A stretch of DNA of 64,000 bases from Ascarosepion bandense (lineage: Eukaryota; Mollusca; Cephalopoda; Sepiida; Sepiidae), in NCBI GenBank assembly GCA_037127315.1, contig JBBBDQ010001456.1, positions 1,641,501 through 1,705,500 of the forward strand, written 5' to 3'. The stretch's first letter is position 1, and each line of letters begins with the position of its first letter. Both the position numbers and the translations under genes were made by a program. Positions 1 to 11,575 of this stretch are shown here, piece by piece. The notes under the pieces are model-generated. The model made no database searches. It worked only from the letters and a program-made list of their open reading frames with translations, and was not told where the DNA came from.

Positions 1-712
1 GACAGGCATTAATAACAAAGGAAATGAAAAGTTGGGTGGGCTTGTGATAAAACAAATCCATGTTAACTGGATGAGATTAGCACTTTTTTAAACAAGTGTG
101 CAAGGTTAGTAATATCAAAAGCAGAGAAATGAATAATGGCCATGCCATCTCAAAAATTGGGAAAGAGATCTGTTTGTTGGTGATTAATTCTTTCCAAGAT
201 AAGGAGAGTACTCTTAATAAATCCAAGACAAAAATAAAAAAAAGACAGCATGAGAAAAGTCCATCCTGAAAGAGTTCATCATCATCAAAAACATTTGCTT
301 CTCTACATTTTCTATGATCTCTATGCAGAATCCAAAGCTACAGAATTTGGAGAACCTAAGGTTGACTGTTAAAGTTAGGTTATCCAAATTCTGTAGCTTG
401 CATTCTCTGATACTCATTCTGTCAGTCTGTTCACTTACCACCAAAATGCTATCCTTTTAGAGGGTGCAGTTTCATGGGATGTTATGTATCTGATGACTAA
501 AGTCACTTGTAATCTAGAAAGTAAAGTGTATGGTCTACAGATGCAGCAGCAGCTGTCCAGGGAAGGAAAATTTAGTTTCCTTCATAGATCAAAAATTCTA
601 AAAATTGGAATGATGTCAAGTCAAAATGTACAGACTGCTTAGAAATTCTAATAAAAAATGTTTTAGTTGAGGAGCATGAAGAACTTTTTGCCATTTGTAT
701 TGATGGACCCAT
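1..712. other. Intergenic, no gene recognised
   Basis: AT-rich DNA with short random ORFs only. The one structured element is the hairpin at 335-399, listed separately. Confidence 0.6.
335..399. repeat. Near-perfect 25-bp inverted repeat (hairpin)
   Basis: The left arm 335-359 and right arm 375-399 are reverse complements with one mismatch in 25 bp, separated by a 15-nt loop. The size (65 nt) and shape resemble a microRNA precursor, but the pairing is unusually perfect and no expression evidence is available. It could equally be a snap-back inverted duplication. Confidence 0.75.
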
Positions 713-1203
713 CAGGGTGCCCATAAACTATCTGTACAATTTTAAAAATTCATAAAAAATAAAAGACAACTCTACAAAGTTTATTGGAAAACAAATAGTT
801 TTATTAAAACACATTAGAACACTTTCACATGAGCTCCATTGGTCACTCACAACACATCTAGATGATCAATTTCTGTTTTCAGCAAGACATTTCTTGTATC
901 AGGCATGGATATTAATGTAACAAATGCTTTTTCATACGTTTTACTTTAATTACACTGGACCTGAGTGTCCAATGTGGTCTTTCTGAATCAGGATACACAT
1001 TGCACTTTCTGGGCTTTTATTAGAAATCCAGAACTAATAATAAGAATTTTTAACATCTACCTGAAATGACAAACAAAATTGAACAAAAAAACAAATTATA
1101 TCTAAATTTAAACTTTAATAATATTTCTTTAATATGCAACAAAGCGTATTTAAGGATACAATAAATTGTGGAAGCTGCATAGATAATTTATGGACACCCT
1201 GCA
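713..1203 (-). mobile_element. Deleted Tc1/mariner-superfamily relic with terminal inverted repeats
   Basis: The ends CAGGGTGCCCATAAACTATCT-like (from 714) and its inverted partner ending at about 1203 (RC CAGGGTGTCCATAAAT) form about 21 bp of inverted repeat, with weaker similarity further in. Just inside the left end the minus strand encodes a decayed tail resembling the C-terminus (V-T-N-G-A-H type) of Tc1/mariner-superfamily transposases with a DUF4817-type N-terminus. The rest of the transposase is missing, so this is an internally deleted, inactive copy. The family assignment rests on recalled motifs. Confidence 0.5.
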
Positions 1204-1721
1204 CACTCCTGAATGCCAAGCAAAATAGTCTTCCTGATGACAAATATATTTTGCAGAAAACTATCAATTTATGGTACAGGATGAAATTCGAGGATACCAT
1301 TGGAAAGCTGCACTTTGCACCCCATTCTAATACATTTTAAACAAGATCCAAAATTACAACACTAATCATTGTTTTCTTCCAGATGCCATAATATATACTT
1401 TATGCATGAGGTGCACATCTACCTACATCAAAACATTGCTATGTATCATGACTTTGGATCTTATGGCTAGCATAAAAATTATAAGAACATTCTGAATCTC
1501 TGCTTGAAAGACTTTGAATTAAAATCTGAATGGATATTATTCTTTACAAGTCTCATGAAATCTTTGTGATGCAAGCTTGCTTTAATAAATGTGTCAGTTA
1601 TTGAAGCAAGCTTGCAGAGATTAAAAAATGATCGTTCTAGATGGAGCATCAAAATGATTTTTATAGCTGTCAAGGGATGATATTTGCTGGGTATCATGGG
1701 ATAATGTTATAATCAAAATCT
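1204..1721. other. No gene recognised
   Basis: AT-rich spacer. The palindromic 10-mer GCAAGCTTGC occurs twice (about 1572 and 1607). The minus-strand ORF here resembles nothing I know. Confidence 0.5.
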
Positions 1722-2003
1722 TGCACTTCCCGACTGTGGAATTCTTTTCCACATGACTGCTTCCCAGACAGCTACAATCTCCAGGAGTTTAAATGTAAGG
1801 TCAATAGACACCTCCTAACAAACTAACTTCCATTCTTTCAAACACTCTTCCCACCCACCCAACTATCTATCACCCCCCTTCTGACATTTCCTATATCTAA
1901 CCACTCTTCCTATTTACCTCCCCCTATCTAGCCCCAAGTGCAATAGTGGCAGTGGAATGCCTTGCTTGGGGTGAAATGATTAAAAAATAAAAAATAAAAA
2001 AAA
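1722..2003 (+). mobile_element. 5'-truncated LINE, 3' end with tail
   Basis: The start encodes a decayed LWNSFPHDCFPDSYNLQEFK-like stretch, closely matching the C-terminal end of the LINE reverse transcriptase at 7280-7370 in this window. A short pyrimidine-rich 3' UTR follows, then the tail TGCCTTGCTTGGGGTGAAAT at 1958 and A-rich repeats. The structure is that of a dead-on-arrival insertion truncated at its 5' end, of jockey/CR1-like type. Confidence 0.75.
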
Positions 2004-2879
2004 TACCACTACAACTAGATCAAGACATATGATATATTACAGAAGATTACAATACCAGTGTAATGGCATATAATTAAGCTTTGTTATACACAACTGATAT
2101 TTTTTACATTTTTAGCATTCAAACATACAAAAAGAATACATTTTTTCTTGCTACCTTGAATATTCCTTAATGCTATATCTCAAATTTGATTTTTGAGGCC
2201 TTTGCTCATAAAATCAGATCTTCACACAATTTTTTTTTATTCCTCATACTAAAAATAGTTAATTACAAGTTAAATCATTTTGATAAAAACTCATTAATTT
2301 AAGGCATTTTTATATTATTCAAAATGGCAGATTTTCAGTTGTCTCTGCTGAAACTTTTATTGACCATATCTTTAAAAGCATTTGGTCTAAGAACCTGAAT
2401 TTTTGGGTGCAATCATAATTTTTTGAATTAATTTTCATAAAGATATGGGCTGAATTTAAATCATCCCCCCCCACACACACACGCAAGGCAATAATAATGC
2501 CACTAGGATGCATAGGGATAAAGGGAGCAAAAGAGAATGAGAAATCTTTAGTGAGGAAAAAGACAAAGAAACAGTATTCAGAAAAACAGAAGATGGCAAT
2601 TGACGTTGCATTTAAATATTTGGAGATTGGAGGTGGCAGGGAAGCAAGAAAATGGAATGGAGTTCTACAGTTTTTTTAAACTCTTAGAATAGAACTGACA
2701 GTTACATCATTTTACATTCAACAGTAAAATGACAATCCCTAGTAGAATGCTTAAACTCATGCAGTAAAGACACTCTTGTAGGAAGGTCATCAAAACAATT
2801 ACCATGTAAATATTTGTAGAAAAGATAACTGACATCAGTAGAAAGTGGCTGAAGTCAAGATGTTAGGTCAGGATTGATT
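2004..2879. other. No gene recognised
   Basis: AT-rich spacer with a short C-tract and CA run near 2466-2483. No coding or structural signal seen. Confidence 0.55.
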
Positions 2880-4245
2880 ACATTAGACTCTTCTTTGAAT
2901 TTTGTCAAGAATCTCAAGATATATATAAGGTGCACCAAACCAGATATGGCAGAAATATTCAATGCATGAACAAATGGTAGATCTATAAATGAGCAAGATA
3001 GATTCTGCTAAGGATTGCCTGGCAGGACACAGTAAACTAACATTCCTAGCAGTAGATATAGCAATTGATTCAATATAATCACTCCACTTGTGAAAAATGT
3101 GAGCCCAAAAAAGCACAAAATGTTGTTCTCTTGGAGTCTAGCATCAACCATACTGATGGAAGGCAAATAATTGTCATCTGCATAAATACCTAGTTAGAAA
3201 CTGATGACATTGGGATGGTTATTGATAAAGATCTGAAACAACATAAGTCAAAGGATAGAGCCCTGGATCTAGAAGTGTCTCTGTTCAACAATTACCTTGA
3301 TTACACAGTCTGTTAGGAATGATTAGATGTTTGTTCAGAGACATTGTAACCCTCGAGATTATAAAAAAGACCAAATTTCCAAATCCTATAAAATGCCTCT
3401 GAGATATCTAAAGCCGTAGAGTCTAAGCTTTGCTATTCTTATCGAAACCTTGTACCACATTAGTGGGAGCCCTGGAGAAAAGAAAATATTGTTTATTTGA
3501 AAGGCCATGTGAAGTAAAATGCTTAACCAATTTGGTATTGATTAGAGCCGCAAGTATTTTGCCTAAAAGAGGTAAGGGGATATAGGGTGATAATTTTAGT
3601 GGTCAGAAGGTTATCTAGAATTCTTAAAGACAAGAACTACAAAACAGGACTTCCACCGAGTTGGAAAGGGAGAAGCAGCGAGGCATTTTTTGTAAACACT
3701 GAAGAGAACAAGAGACAATTTTGGAGCACATTTTTTAAGGACTATTATAGGTCCACATGCTTTATGAGGACCTAGTTTATAAATTATAGCAGAAGCCATG
3801 GATGGAATTATATGCATATCACTTTTCTGGGGGAAAATCAGGTAGATACTCTAGAGGAGTCAAGATCAGAATTAGAAAAAAATTTCTGAGCAAAGTACTC
3901 TGCTTTATCTGCAGTAGATGTCAATACTTCAAATTGATTGAAAACAGAAAAGATTGAGTATCTATTCCTGTTCAGTGCACTATTAAAGAGCCATCAGTAA
4001 TCTCTAAAACTGAAGTTGTGAGATGATATACAGGGTCTCATTCTGTCAATGAATAGTGACTTTTCCTCTTTAAGGACATGCTGAGATTCATTACAAGTGA
4101 TGACAAAGAGACGTCTGTTTATAATTGGACATGTTGCTCTGGTATAGCCAGAAAAAAGGATTTCTGTGGGCTATAGCAGCTGAACAGGCAAGAGAGAACC
4201 AAGGAGAACTTGCTATTTCCATGTTGGTACAAAAGCTTTGATTCC
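2880..4245 (-). mobile_element. Decayed LINE reverse transcriptase fragment, jockey/CR1-like
   Basis: Read on the minus strand from 4245 downwards, broken frames give a linker resembling A-C-S-A-A-I-A-H-R-N, then RT finger segments (CLAASPFPTRWKSCF-like at about 3650-3690, then RPISL/LGKILAALIN-like near 3500-3600). RT thumb/connection sequence follows at 2883-3116 (IYRSTICSCIEYFCHIW, DKIQRRV). The order matches a non-LTR retrotransposon ORF2, but stops and frameshifts are frequent and both ends are missing. It abuts the mariner relic at 4345. It is not functional. Confidence 0.75.
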
Positions 4246-4380
4246 AGCTTTCACCTAAAAAGAGACCTTAGTGGTTCATTTCTCAACAGGACAATTAAAA
4301 ATATAATTCCAAGGTGCATCACAAAGTGACCCCCCCCGCCAATCAGTGCATTGATAACAGAAAGATCTTCTATTAATAAG

Positions 4381-4460
4381 AACAAAAGTCCATACAAGCA
4401 TATATCTACAAATCCTGCATTTTTTGAGTTATTAGGTTTAATGTTTAAAGTAGATGCTGT
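4381..4460 (+). repeat. Left terminal inverted repeat of mariner-type relic
   Basis: About 80 bp, imperfectly complementary to 5705-5787. Shared blocks include ACAAAAGTCCA-ACAAGCATAT and TTTTTTGAGTTATT. Confidence 0.7.
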
Positions 4461-5704
4461 TAATGTACAATCCAAAAAAATTTTTACAAACTTTGGGAGC
4501 AGATTCCATATAAACACATGTCCAAATGGCCATCATTGTACTTCAACACAGCAACTCATAACAAATGTTCAAAATGTCTTCTATTTGCTTCTACACTCCC
4601 ATGCACCCATCAGACTGGCAAACCTTTTTCAAATACTCCCACACAGTGTCAAATGGTTTTGCAGATCTCCATGACATGTTGATGAAGCATCTCTGCATTA
4701 CTGTCTGTTAGATAAACAAATTGTTTTAGTTGTCCTCCCCACCCGCCACCGTAGGTAAAATTCAATAGATTGAGGTTGGGGGAACATGCAGGCCATGGAA
4801 CCAGTCCTCTCCTCCCTATCCATCTTTCATGGTAGATGTCAGCTAGTGCATCACAAACCAATGCGACTAAAATGAGCTGGATTTCCATCATGCGTGAACT
4901 ACATGAATCTTCATATTAGCAGGAGCACATCCTCTAGCAGGTCTGAGAGTATGTTTGAAATAAAGTCCCTATAGACAGCTCCTGTAAGATATTCTGAGAG
5001 GACATACTAGACAGTCACCTACAATTCCAGCCCACACATTAATCAAACTGATGCTGGTCTTTAGCCTGTATTGTACCATGGGAACTCTGATCTGCCCACA
5101 AATGTTGGTCGCATAAATTTGTTATTCCATCTCTTCCAAGTGTCACCTCATCCGTAAACAAGACTGAAGAGACAATCAATGCAGTCCAGCAGTTTGTTCA
5201 ATTAACCATCAGCAAAAGTTATCACTTAGTGAGAACAAAAGACCCTGCACACGCTGCAAATGATATTGATACAGGAATTGCTCTTGAAGTACCTTCCATG
5301 CAGTACATGAAAACATGCTAAGGCCACTTGACATGTTGATACCTGGACCATCTCTGACAGCTAGTAGAATGTGTTCTTCATGGTCAAGTGTATGAGCAGA
5401 TCTCAGTCTTCTTCGACCCGTAGTTTGTGGTGCCACAGATTATGTCTTAGCAACATGACGATAAATAGTAGAAAAGGTGAATGAATCTGCTGGCTTTCTT
5501 CTGGAAACACAAACTGATACAGTCATGCAGCTTTTTGTGTCCATTACCTTTTGCATGGTTGTATGCAAAAATCATATCTTCCTGCTCATGCCATTGTTAA
5601 ATGGAACACTTCTCAGTTAACTCACTACTACAAACATTAAATATTGAAAGACTCGTCACAAATGTACAGGAATGACAAATGTAACTTAGTCTATATGGCA
5701 ACAC

Positions 5705-5787
5705 AGCACCATCTACTGTAAACTTTTTTAAATTAAATAACTCAAAAAACAAAGGTTTCATGGACATATGCTTGTGTGGACTTTTGT
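5705..5787 (-). repeat. Right terminal inverted repeat of mariner-type relic
   Basis: Inverted partner of 4381-4460. It carries the same blocks on the opposite strand, diverged by substitutions and small indels. Confidence 0.7.
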
Positions 5788-5837
5788 CCTTGTTTTGGTG
5801 TGAGGAACCCCCGAAGTTTATCAAAGTTTTTTCACTA

Positions 5838-5841
<4 letters not shown>

Positions 5842-5881
<40 letters not shown>
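5842..5881. repeat. (TA)n microsatellite
   Basis: About 20 perfect TA units immediately outside the mariner-type right end. Confidence 0.95.
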
Positions 5882-5884
<3 letters not shown>

Positions 5885-6440
5885 AATGAACTAAATACTG
5901 CCACACAAAAAGCAATACTTAAGCTTTAATATGAATTTTTGAAAAATCATTTTTAAGCTTTTATTTAAGTTTTAATTTTAAGCTAATATATTAAACTTAA
6001 TATTTCCAATAAGCAAAATATTTTACTGTATTACAAAATTAATTTAAACCAAATGTAAAAAAACACTAAAAACATCCAATTTTACCCACATTTACAATTC
6101 TCTCAGCACAATGTAATTCTCATTGTTAAAAAATATTTCAAAAAGAAATTTCCTGAAATTTAATTTTTGGAAAATTAGCTGATTTACATTTTAATTAAGT
6201 CACTCTGTACCAAATCAACACAGACAGAATTTTTTTAAATTTGGTACATTTATAGAGCTTCATGTAACAAATTGAATGGTAACTATCTGTAGGTCAAAAA
6301 GTTCCTGATATTTGACCCTTGTCAAAAAAGTGAATTTTGAAAAATAGTCACAAAGTTTAAATACCAATATCTCAGTTGTTTTTTCATCTACAAAGCTAAA
6401 TTATATACCAGTTTAAAATACCTAAAAAGTGATCCATTTA
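5882..6440. other. Non-coding, possibly the left flank of the split transposon-type gene
   Basis: AT-rich without ORFs. The stretch at 6190-6440 (GGTCAAAAAGTTCCTGATAT and TTTGACC motifs) resembles the sequence on the far side of the LINE (7590-7640, GGTCAATTTTGACC). The LINE at 6441 may therefore have inserted into a larger, older element. This is inference only. Confidence 0.35.
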
Positions 6441-7585
6441 CTGTTTGTTTAAAAGCATGCCTCTTCATCCTACAGCACAAATGCTTGTGTCCCACAGGGC
6501 TCTATCCTGGGCCCGACGCTCTTCCTTATTTTCATCAACGACCTCCCAGATGAGATCAGTTCCCAAGTAGGTATCTATGCAGACAACACCACAATATACT
6601 CCCGCACCAGTAAGAAACCTGTCATGGCGGACAGACATAATCTTGCTGCTGACATTGAACAGAATCTACACTCTGTGGTGAATTGGGGCAAGAAGTGGCT
6701 TGTCAACTTCAATGCGTCTAAGACCAAGCTGTTGTCTGTCAACCATCACAGGCAACCTCTCCTGCCTCCCATAAGCATGGACCAAGCGATTCTCCCGAAA
6801 GCAACATACTATGCCTCCTTGGCCTTACCCTCTCCTCAGACTTCAAATGGAACCACTATATTGATTCCATAGCTAAATCTACTGCTAAGAAGGTTGGGTC
6901 ACTATGCCGATCCAGGATGTTTTTTCCGCTTGAATCCATCCTGCATATATACAAGTCAACCATCTGTCCGTGCATGGAGTACTGCTGCCATTTATGGTCA
7001 GGCGCCCCTGCCGTTCTCCTCAGTGTTCTCAACAGGCTCCAAAGGAGAGTAGGTAATGTGATAGGTACTGATCATTGCAGCCACTTCCCCACCGTCGAAA
7101 TGTGGCCTCCCTTTGTCTGTTCTATAAATACTTTCATGGCTTCTGCTCGGACGAACTTAAGTCACTGGTGCCTCCTCAACAGGTGTTTACTCGTGCAACC
7201 AGACTGGCAACTGGGTCCCACCCATTCACAGTCAGGTTAGTCAAATGCAGATGACAATTCTACTCCTGCAGCTTCTTCTCCCGCATTTCCCGCCTGTGGA
7301 ACTCTCTCCCATATTCTTGCTTTCCTGACGGCTACAACCTCCAGAAATTTAAATGCATTGTCAATACTCATCTATTAACCACCGGACTCTAGCTCTCTCC
7401 CCACCCCCGTATATCTTTCCCTTTCTCTCCACCTATGTATCTGTCATCGCACCTGCATTCTCAGCTCCTTTCTAACTAGTTTGTACTCCTCACTCTTTTC
7501 TAATTAATCTTTTTACAGTTATGTAGCCCCCAGCTCATCAGTGGCATTTCTGCCTTGCTCAGGGTGAAATGATTAAAAAAAAAAG
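6441..7585 (+). mobile_element. 5'-truncated jockey/CR1-like LINE, RT palm to 3' tail
   Basis: The copy begins inside the reverse transcriptase at VPQGSILGPTLFLIFINDLP (about 6490-6550). The catalytic YADD box follows, altered to YADN (near 6580), then WLVNFNASKTKLLSVN (6700-6740). A frameshifted thumb region follows: SILHIYKSTICPCMEYCCH at 6935-6990 and LNRLQRRV at 7030. The C-terminal LWNSLPYSCFPDGYNLQKFK is at 7295-7355. The 3' UTR ends in TGCCTTGCTCAGGGTGAAAT (7551) and poly(A). Loss of the second catalytic Asp plus frameshifts make it inactive. It is the best-preserved reference in the window for this LINE family. Confidence 0.85.
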
Positions 7586-8404
7586 GTCAATTTTGACCAT
7601 AACTTTAACCTTTGAACATTCATTTCCCAAAAAGCATACCTTCATATCTTTAATTTTTTAAAATTTTTACAACAAATTTGTTTACTTTATGGCAAGATAT
7701 ATAAAAAGAAATTGTGGTGGACTTGACTGCAGCCCAAGTTAAAGTGGCAGATTTTGATATGCTAAACTTTTCACATCTCCCAATATGGTCAAATTGTATA
7801 TCTTTAGAAAGCTCTTGAATGCTGATTAAGAACTATCATGGAATCAACAGGATTTGTGTTATTTGTGGTTAAATGTTGACCAATTCAGTGAAAAATAAAC
7901 AACCTTATTTTTGGTTTTGTTTACATTTTTATTATAAATAAATAGATTTTTATATGAAAATGTGACAATGAAAATATGTAAAAAGTGTCAAGAAGTAACA
8001 TTAAGATAACATAAAATATACAACAAATAATGTTGATGGTCAACAAATTTTTGTCAATAATTGGTGAATCACCAATCATCAAAAACTTAAAAAACAAACC
8101 ATTTATGAGAAAAAGCTAAAGGAGCAGTATTAAAGGAAATTAAACTGATTTTGACAAATTTCTCATCACTGTCTACACTGATGAGAAATTTTAAGAGCAC
8201 AAAAGATCTGATGAAAATGAAATTATTACACACAAAAAAAGAAAAGTATCTAGCTTGTGAAAAGAGATCCTAAAAAGTACACATTTTGACAATACTTCCA
8301 AAACCTGGAGTATGCAAAGAAGTCAAATGGAATTTGGTACCAAAACATACATAGCAAGTAAACAAGAAAAATTAACTCCACCAAATACAAGAAAATGTAG
8401 ATTC
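7586..8404. other. No intact gene; probable non-coding part of the split transposon-type element
   Basis: AT-rich sequence between the LINE tail and the first recognisable coding remnant at about 8405. No ORF of note. It is probably the upstream part of the decayed element described next, but this is not demonstrable from the sequence alone. Confidence 0.35.
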
Positions 8405-9742
8405 CCACAAAAAAACAATTGATGAAAATGTGCTGTTTTTTTAAAGTGAAGAAGTCAGAAAACTGATGCCTGGGATAAATGACTAAAAGACAGTCTTAAA
8501 GAATGGTAGAAGAGTCCAGGAACAAAAGTATCTTGTATTCTGTAGCTTGAAAGAAGCATACCAATTATCGAAAAAAAAACAAAAAAAACATCCAAACAAA
8601 ATTAGTCTTGCAAAATTTACCAAACTCAGACCAAAAGAATGTATGTGGTGCTGGAACACATTATGCCAGTGTTTGTACAATACATCAAAATATAAATCTG
8701 ATGATTGTGGGGGCTCACATCTTGGTACATTGACTCAAGATGAAAAATATCATTTAACAGATTACCACCAATGCATAGATGCAGTTACATACAATTAAGC
8801 AACATTTAACTGCTACTTGGGTGACTGTTCAACTTGTAGCAATATGATGGAGGATCTTGTTTTATATATAGAAGAAATTCTAAATAAAAATTTAATTGAT
8901 GATTTATCTACAAACAGTGGCGTCAACTGATAAAATCAAACAGTAAACTGTATCACAATCTATAGAAGAATTTAGTGAAACTTTGTGCACGCTTTCAAAA
9001 AGCAAGATTCATTGCCAAAGAACAATCAAAATTTTGTTCTAGGAAAAGTTCTTTGATGGATGCTGAAGTCATAGTTATTGTAGATTTTGAAGGATGTTGC
9101 ACAAGGCTTCCATTGAAATAATTCTCAAGCCACATTGCATTGATTTGTCTTGTATTACAGAAAGGACAAAAAACTGAACCATATTAATATTGTAATTATA
9201 CCATATTGTTTCATGCATCACACAGTAGCTATTCAAAGAAAACTCATAGAAGTACTGAAAAAAAAAAAATTTAAATAAAAATATCTGATCTATTTTTATG
9301 ATGGTGCTGCTTTGAATTATAAAAATTTTTATAAATTTGTGTAACCAAGAGACTGACTTTAGTATTGATGCAGAGTGGTACTTTTTGCTACATCATGGTA
9401 AAGGGTTAGGTGACTATCAAGAGATTAGCAGCAAAAGCAATCCTGCAGCAACCCTATAATGGACAAATAATGTCACCAAGACAGTTGTTTGATTATACAA
9501 GAAAAAACATTTCAGGCAGAAATATTTTGTATTGTTTAACAAATGAAGGCAGAAATAGATTTAAAAATGCTTCAATAATTACAAGAACTCAAAAATTACA
9601 GTTTTATTCCTGTGTGTCAGGAATAATAGAATTAAAAACAGTGTCAACTTAGAATGAAAAAGAAATAATTAAAATTATAAAATGGGATAATATAGAGCTT
9701 GAAACATTAACTGATCTTTTATAACAATCTATCTATGGATAG
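8405..9742 (+). pseudogene. Decayed transposon-type conserved gene, 5' portion
   Basis: Frames at 8420-9660, taken with frameshifts and stops, line up with an invertebrate multi-copy hypothetical protein family that I recall but cannot name. Seen in order are an AYQLSKKK...KISLAKFTKLRPKEC block (8549-8640), a GDCSTCSNMMEDL block (8822-8856), and RFIAKEQSKF followed by EVIVIVDFEG (9007-9090). Then come MHHTVAIQRKLIEVLKK (9215-9260), YDGAALNYKN (9297-9327), AEWYFLLHHGKG (9378-9410) and TIKRLAAKAILQQPYNGQI (9413-9470). It stops at 9742, where an LTR retrotransposon is inserted; the gene continues at 12639. Many copies of such proteins are transposon-borne, so a transposase-related role is possible. 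Confidence 0.6.
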
Positions 9743-10175
9743 TGTAATATAACAATCTAGGCCCACCCGAGGAAGTGAGGAAGCGGGGGCGTTTTCCGGC
9801 CGTTGAAAGGAACGGATGTTTGTTTGACCTTATTTCCGGCAGTAGCGGAAATGGCTACAAGAGGCAAGCAGAACAGGTGTCTCTGAGAATTACGTGGGCG
9901 TGCGTAGGCGAGGCAAAAATCGGAAGTACCGGTTTGGAGATAAAAAGACCTCGGGCACGGATTTCACGGCAGACGAGTCGGCAGATGAGTCAGAGAGATG
10001 AGACAGTCTGGTAGACCAGACCAGAGGAGCAACAGATACGACCCCCCCGTCAACCCCCATTAGAAGCGCGCTCTCAATTCTCTGTCCTTGTGCCACACGG
10101 TCCATCGTCATCAATAAAAAATATTATTATATATTTTCATATACATGCTTGTTTGTTGTATATTGCTATATAACA
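9743..10175 (+). repeat. 5' LTR (433 bp)
   Basis: It begins TGTAATATAACAATC and ends TATATAACA. It contains a TATA-like GATAAAAAG at 9939-9947 and the polyadenylation hexamer AATAAA at 10113-10118. It carries 10-bp and 12-bp insertions absent from the 3' LTR, which account exactly for its 22-bp greater length. Both look like small tandem duplications. Confidence 0.95.
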
Positions 10176-10186
10176 GACTGTCTTTT

Positions 10187-10204
10187 TGGTGCCGTGACCA
10201 GGAT
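10187..10204 (+). other. Primer binding site, probably tRNA-His
   Basis: TGGTGCCGTGAC, 11 nt after the 5' LTR, complements the 3' end of eukaryotic tRNA-His (GTCACGGCA plus CCA) as I recall it, for 12 nt. The match breaks after that. Identification of the tRNA is from memory. Confidence 0.6.
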
Positions 10205-10257
10205 TGATACGAACATTATTGGGTTTACCACGGAGACGATTGAAGATTCCACGGACT

Positions 10258-10371
10258 TAAAACTACCAGATAGAAAGAAAAAAGAAGACGAAAATAATAA
10301 AATTCAACCGAACGACAGCGACGATTGGAAAAACTACCAGATAGAAAGAAAAAAAAGAAGACGAAAATATA
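10258..10371 (+). repeat. Leader direct repeat within LTR element
   Basis: AAAACTACCAGATAGAAAG followed by an A/G-rich stretch and GAAGACGAAAAT occurs twice, about 70 bp apart, in the 5' leader of the LTR element. The A/G tracts differ in length. Confidence 0.85.
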
Positions 10372-10658
10372 GCAGCCACGCGACTGGACATCAGCAAATA
10401 AGTGACTTATTGATTTCATAGTGTGTGTGTTCTCTGCTCATGTTTATAATAAGTCCAGTTAGAAAAAAAAAAAATGCATACTTTTGCCGATCTGAAACTA
10501 GAGTTGAAAAATGGTTTGTTCAGTAGAACGGACGGGGTACAGGTTACATGTAGAGAATAGCAGGGAACGCCGGTGAAGTAGAGAGAGTATTATGCCTAGC
10601 GCTTAGGTTTGGGGTTGACGGGGGTGTTAAAGTTGATGAGGATGTTAAAGTTGACGGG

Positions 10659-10976
10659 AGGAAGAAGTTGAGATATTTACCTATCTGTAAGTACAAAACA
10701 TTGGAGTTAATGATTTATTTTTGTTGTTAATATTTTACCATATATGTGAAGTGAGTTTACTGGTATATTGCTTGATTAATCTTACTTTTTATGGAGTAAG
10801 TGAAATGTAAAATCATGTAGAGGAAGAAGTTGAGATATTTACCAATCTGTAAGTACAAAACATCGGAGTTAATGATTTATTTTCGTTGTTAATATTTTAC
10901 CATATACGTGAAGTGAGTTTACTGGTGTGTTGCTTGATTAATCTTACTTCTTAAGTGAAATGTAAGATCATGTAGA
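10659..10976 (+). repeat. Tandem duplication (162/156 bp) in LTR element
   Basis: Unit 1 (10659-10820) is directly followed by unit 2 (10821-10976); a few substitutions and a 6-bp deletion separate them. Each begins AGGAAGAAGTTGAGATATTT and each contains the splice-donor consensus GTAAGT (10687 and 10849). A third partial unit begins at 10977. The duplicated donor may matter for production of a spliced RNA. Confidence 0.9.
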
Positions 10977-11233
10977 GGAAGTTTCTTCTACTCTTTAAAG
11001 TGGATAATTGGATTAACTTGTTGATAACAATGTTTTCGTTGGGTTGTGCAGTGTTAGGTTTTTTTTTTTATTTCTTTTCAATGACTGTACATTACAAAAT
11101 GATTTACATTTCTATGTGTGTGAATTATGCTTTTGTGCAGATTCCCATCAATTCAACATCCTCTGTGAATTTTCATTTATGTGACTTGTGAAATATCTTT
11201 TGAAGATATATTAATTTCTGAAAACTAGTAAAT

Positions 11234-11575
11234 ATGGAGAGATTTAGTGAAGGATATGAGGAACTCCCGAAGAAGTTGACGATAGGAGTCATTGCTGGCA
11301 TGGTCAGCGTAATAATAATCCTGGGAATAATAGCCAGGAAGCGGATTTTTAAGTGGGAAAGAAGCAACAGTGCTTCGGAAAAGGAAATTGAATTATCCAT
11401 TGTGAATAGTACTCCGGGGTCAACGGGTGTTCAACACTCTGCGTTAAACAGAGAGATGCCAACAAATCAGATATGCTTGGTTTCGAATCCAGAGGAAGTA
11501 GTTCAGGGAATGGAAAACATTGTACAACCTAAGGAACTACGAGTCACGGGTCCATTTTTTTTTTTAATAATATAG
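11234..11575 (+). pseudogene. Small membrane ORF in LTR element, possibly the tail of an envelope-like protein
   Basis: 113 codons from an ATG preceded by an in-frame stop. Residues about 15-34 form one strongly hydrophobic segment, followed by a basic patch and a hydrophilic tail of about 70 residues that runs out in a poly(T)-encoded FFF stretch. The layout (short ectodomain, one membrane span, long cytoplasmic tail) and the position just before the 3' LTR match the C-terminal remnant of an env-like gene of errantivirus-type elements. No surface or fusion domain is present, so an unrelated small membrane protein is also possible. Upstream, 11000-11191 holds another hydrophobic short ORF of unclear meaning. 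Confidence 0.35.

Larger units (their letters stand above)
4345..5827 (-). mobile_element. Degenerate Tc1/mariner-superfamily transposon, about 1.5 kb, minus-strand transposase
   Basis: Long imperfect inverted repeats (4381-4460 and 5705-5787) bound a decayed transposase on the minus strand. In order from the right end are a DUF4817-like N-terminal region, an HTH region (SLSMFSCTAWKVLQEQFL, then YHLQRVQGL at 5209-5436), a core with LTDE-like and H-WAD-like strings, and a DDE C-terminus resembling WIGRRG-x-VPWPA-SP-LN-L at 4780-4850. The final part is around 4650. Several in-frame stops and frameshifts show it is dead. The right end abuts a (TA)n tract, consistent with TA target preference. 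Family assignment follows recalled motifs. Confidence 0.75.

Noticed and set aside
4251..4674. Independent gene on either strand (88 and 107 codons)
   Set aside because: Both overlap the left end and inverted repeat of the mariner-type relic; the real coding is the broken transposase on the minus strand.
9775..10114. ORFs on both strands within the 5' LTR (and again in the 3' LTR)
   Set aside because: They are open frames in a GC-richer LTR. The two LTR indels change the frames and no similarity is recognised.
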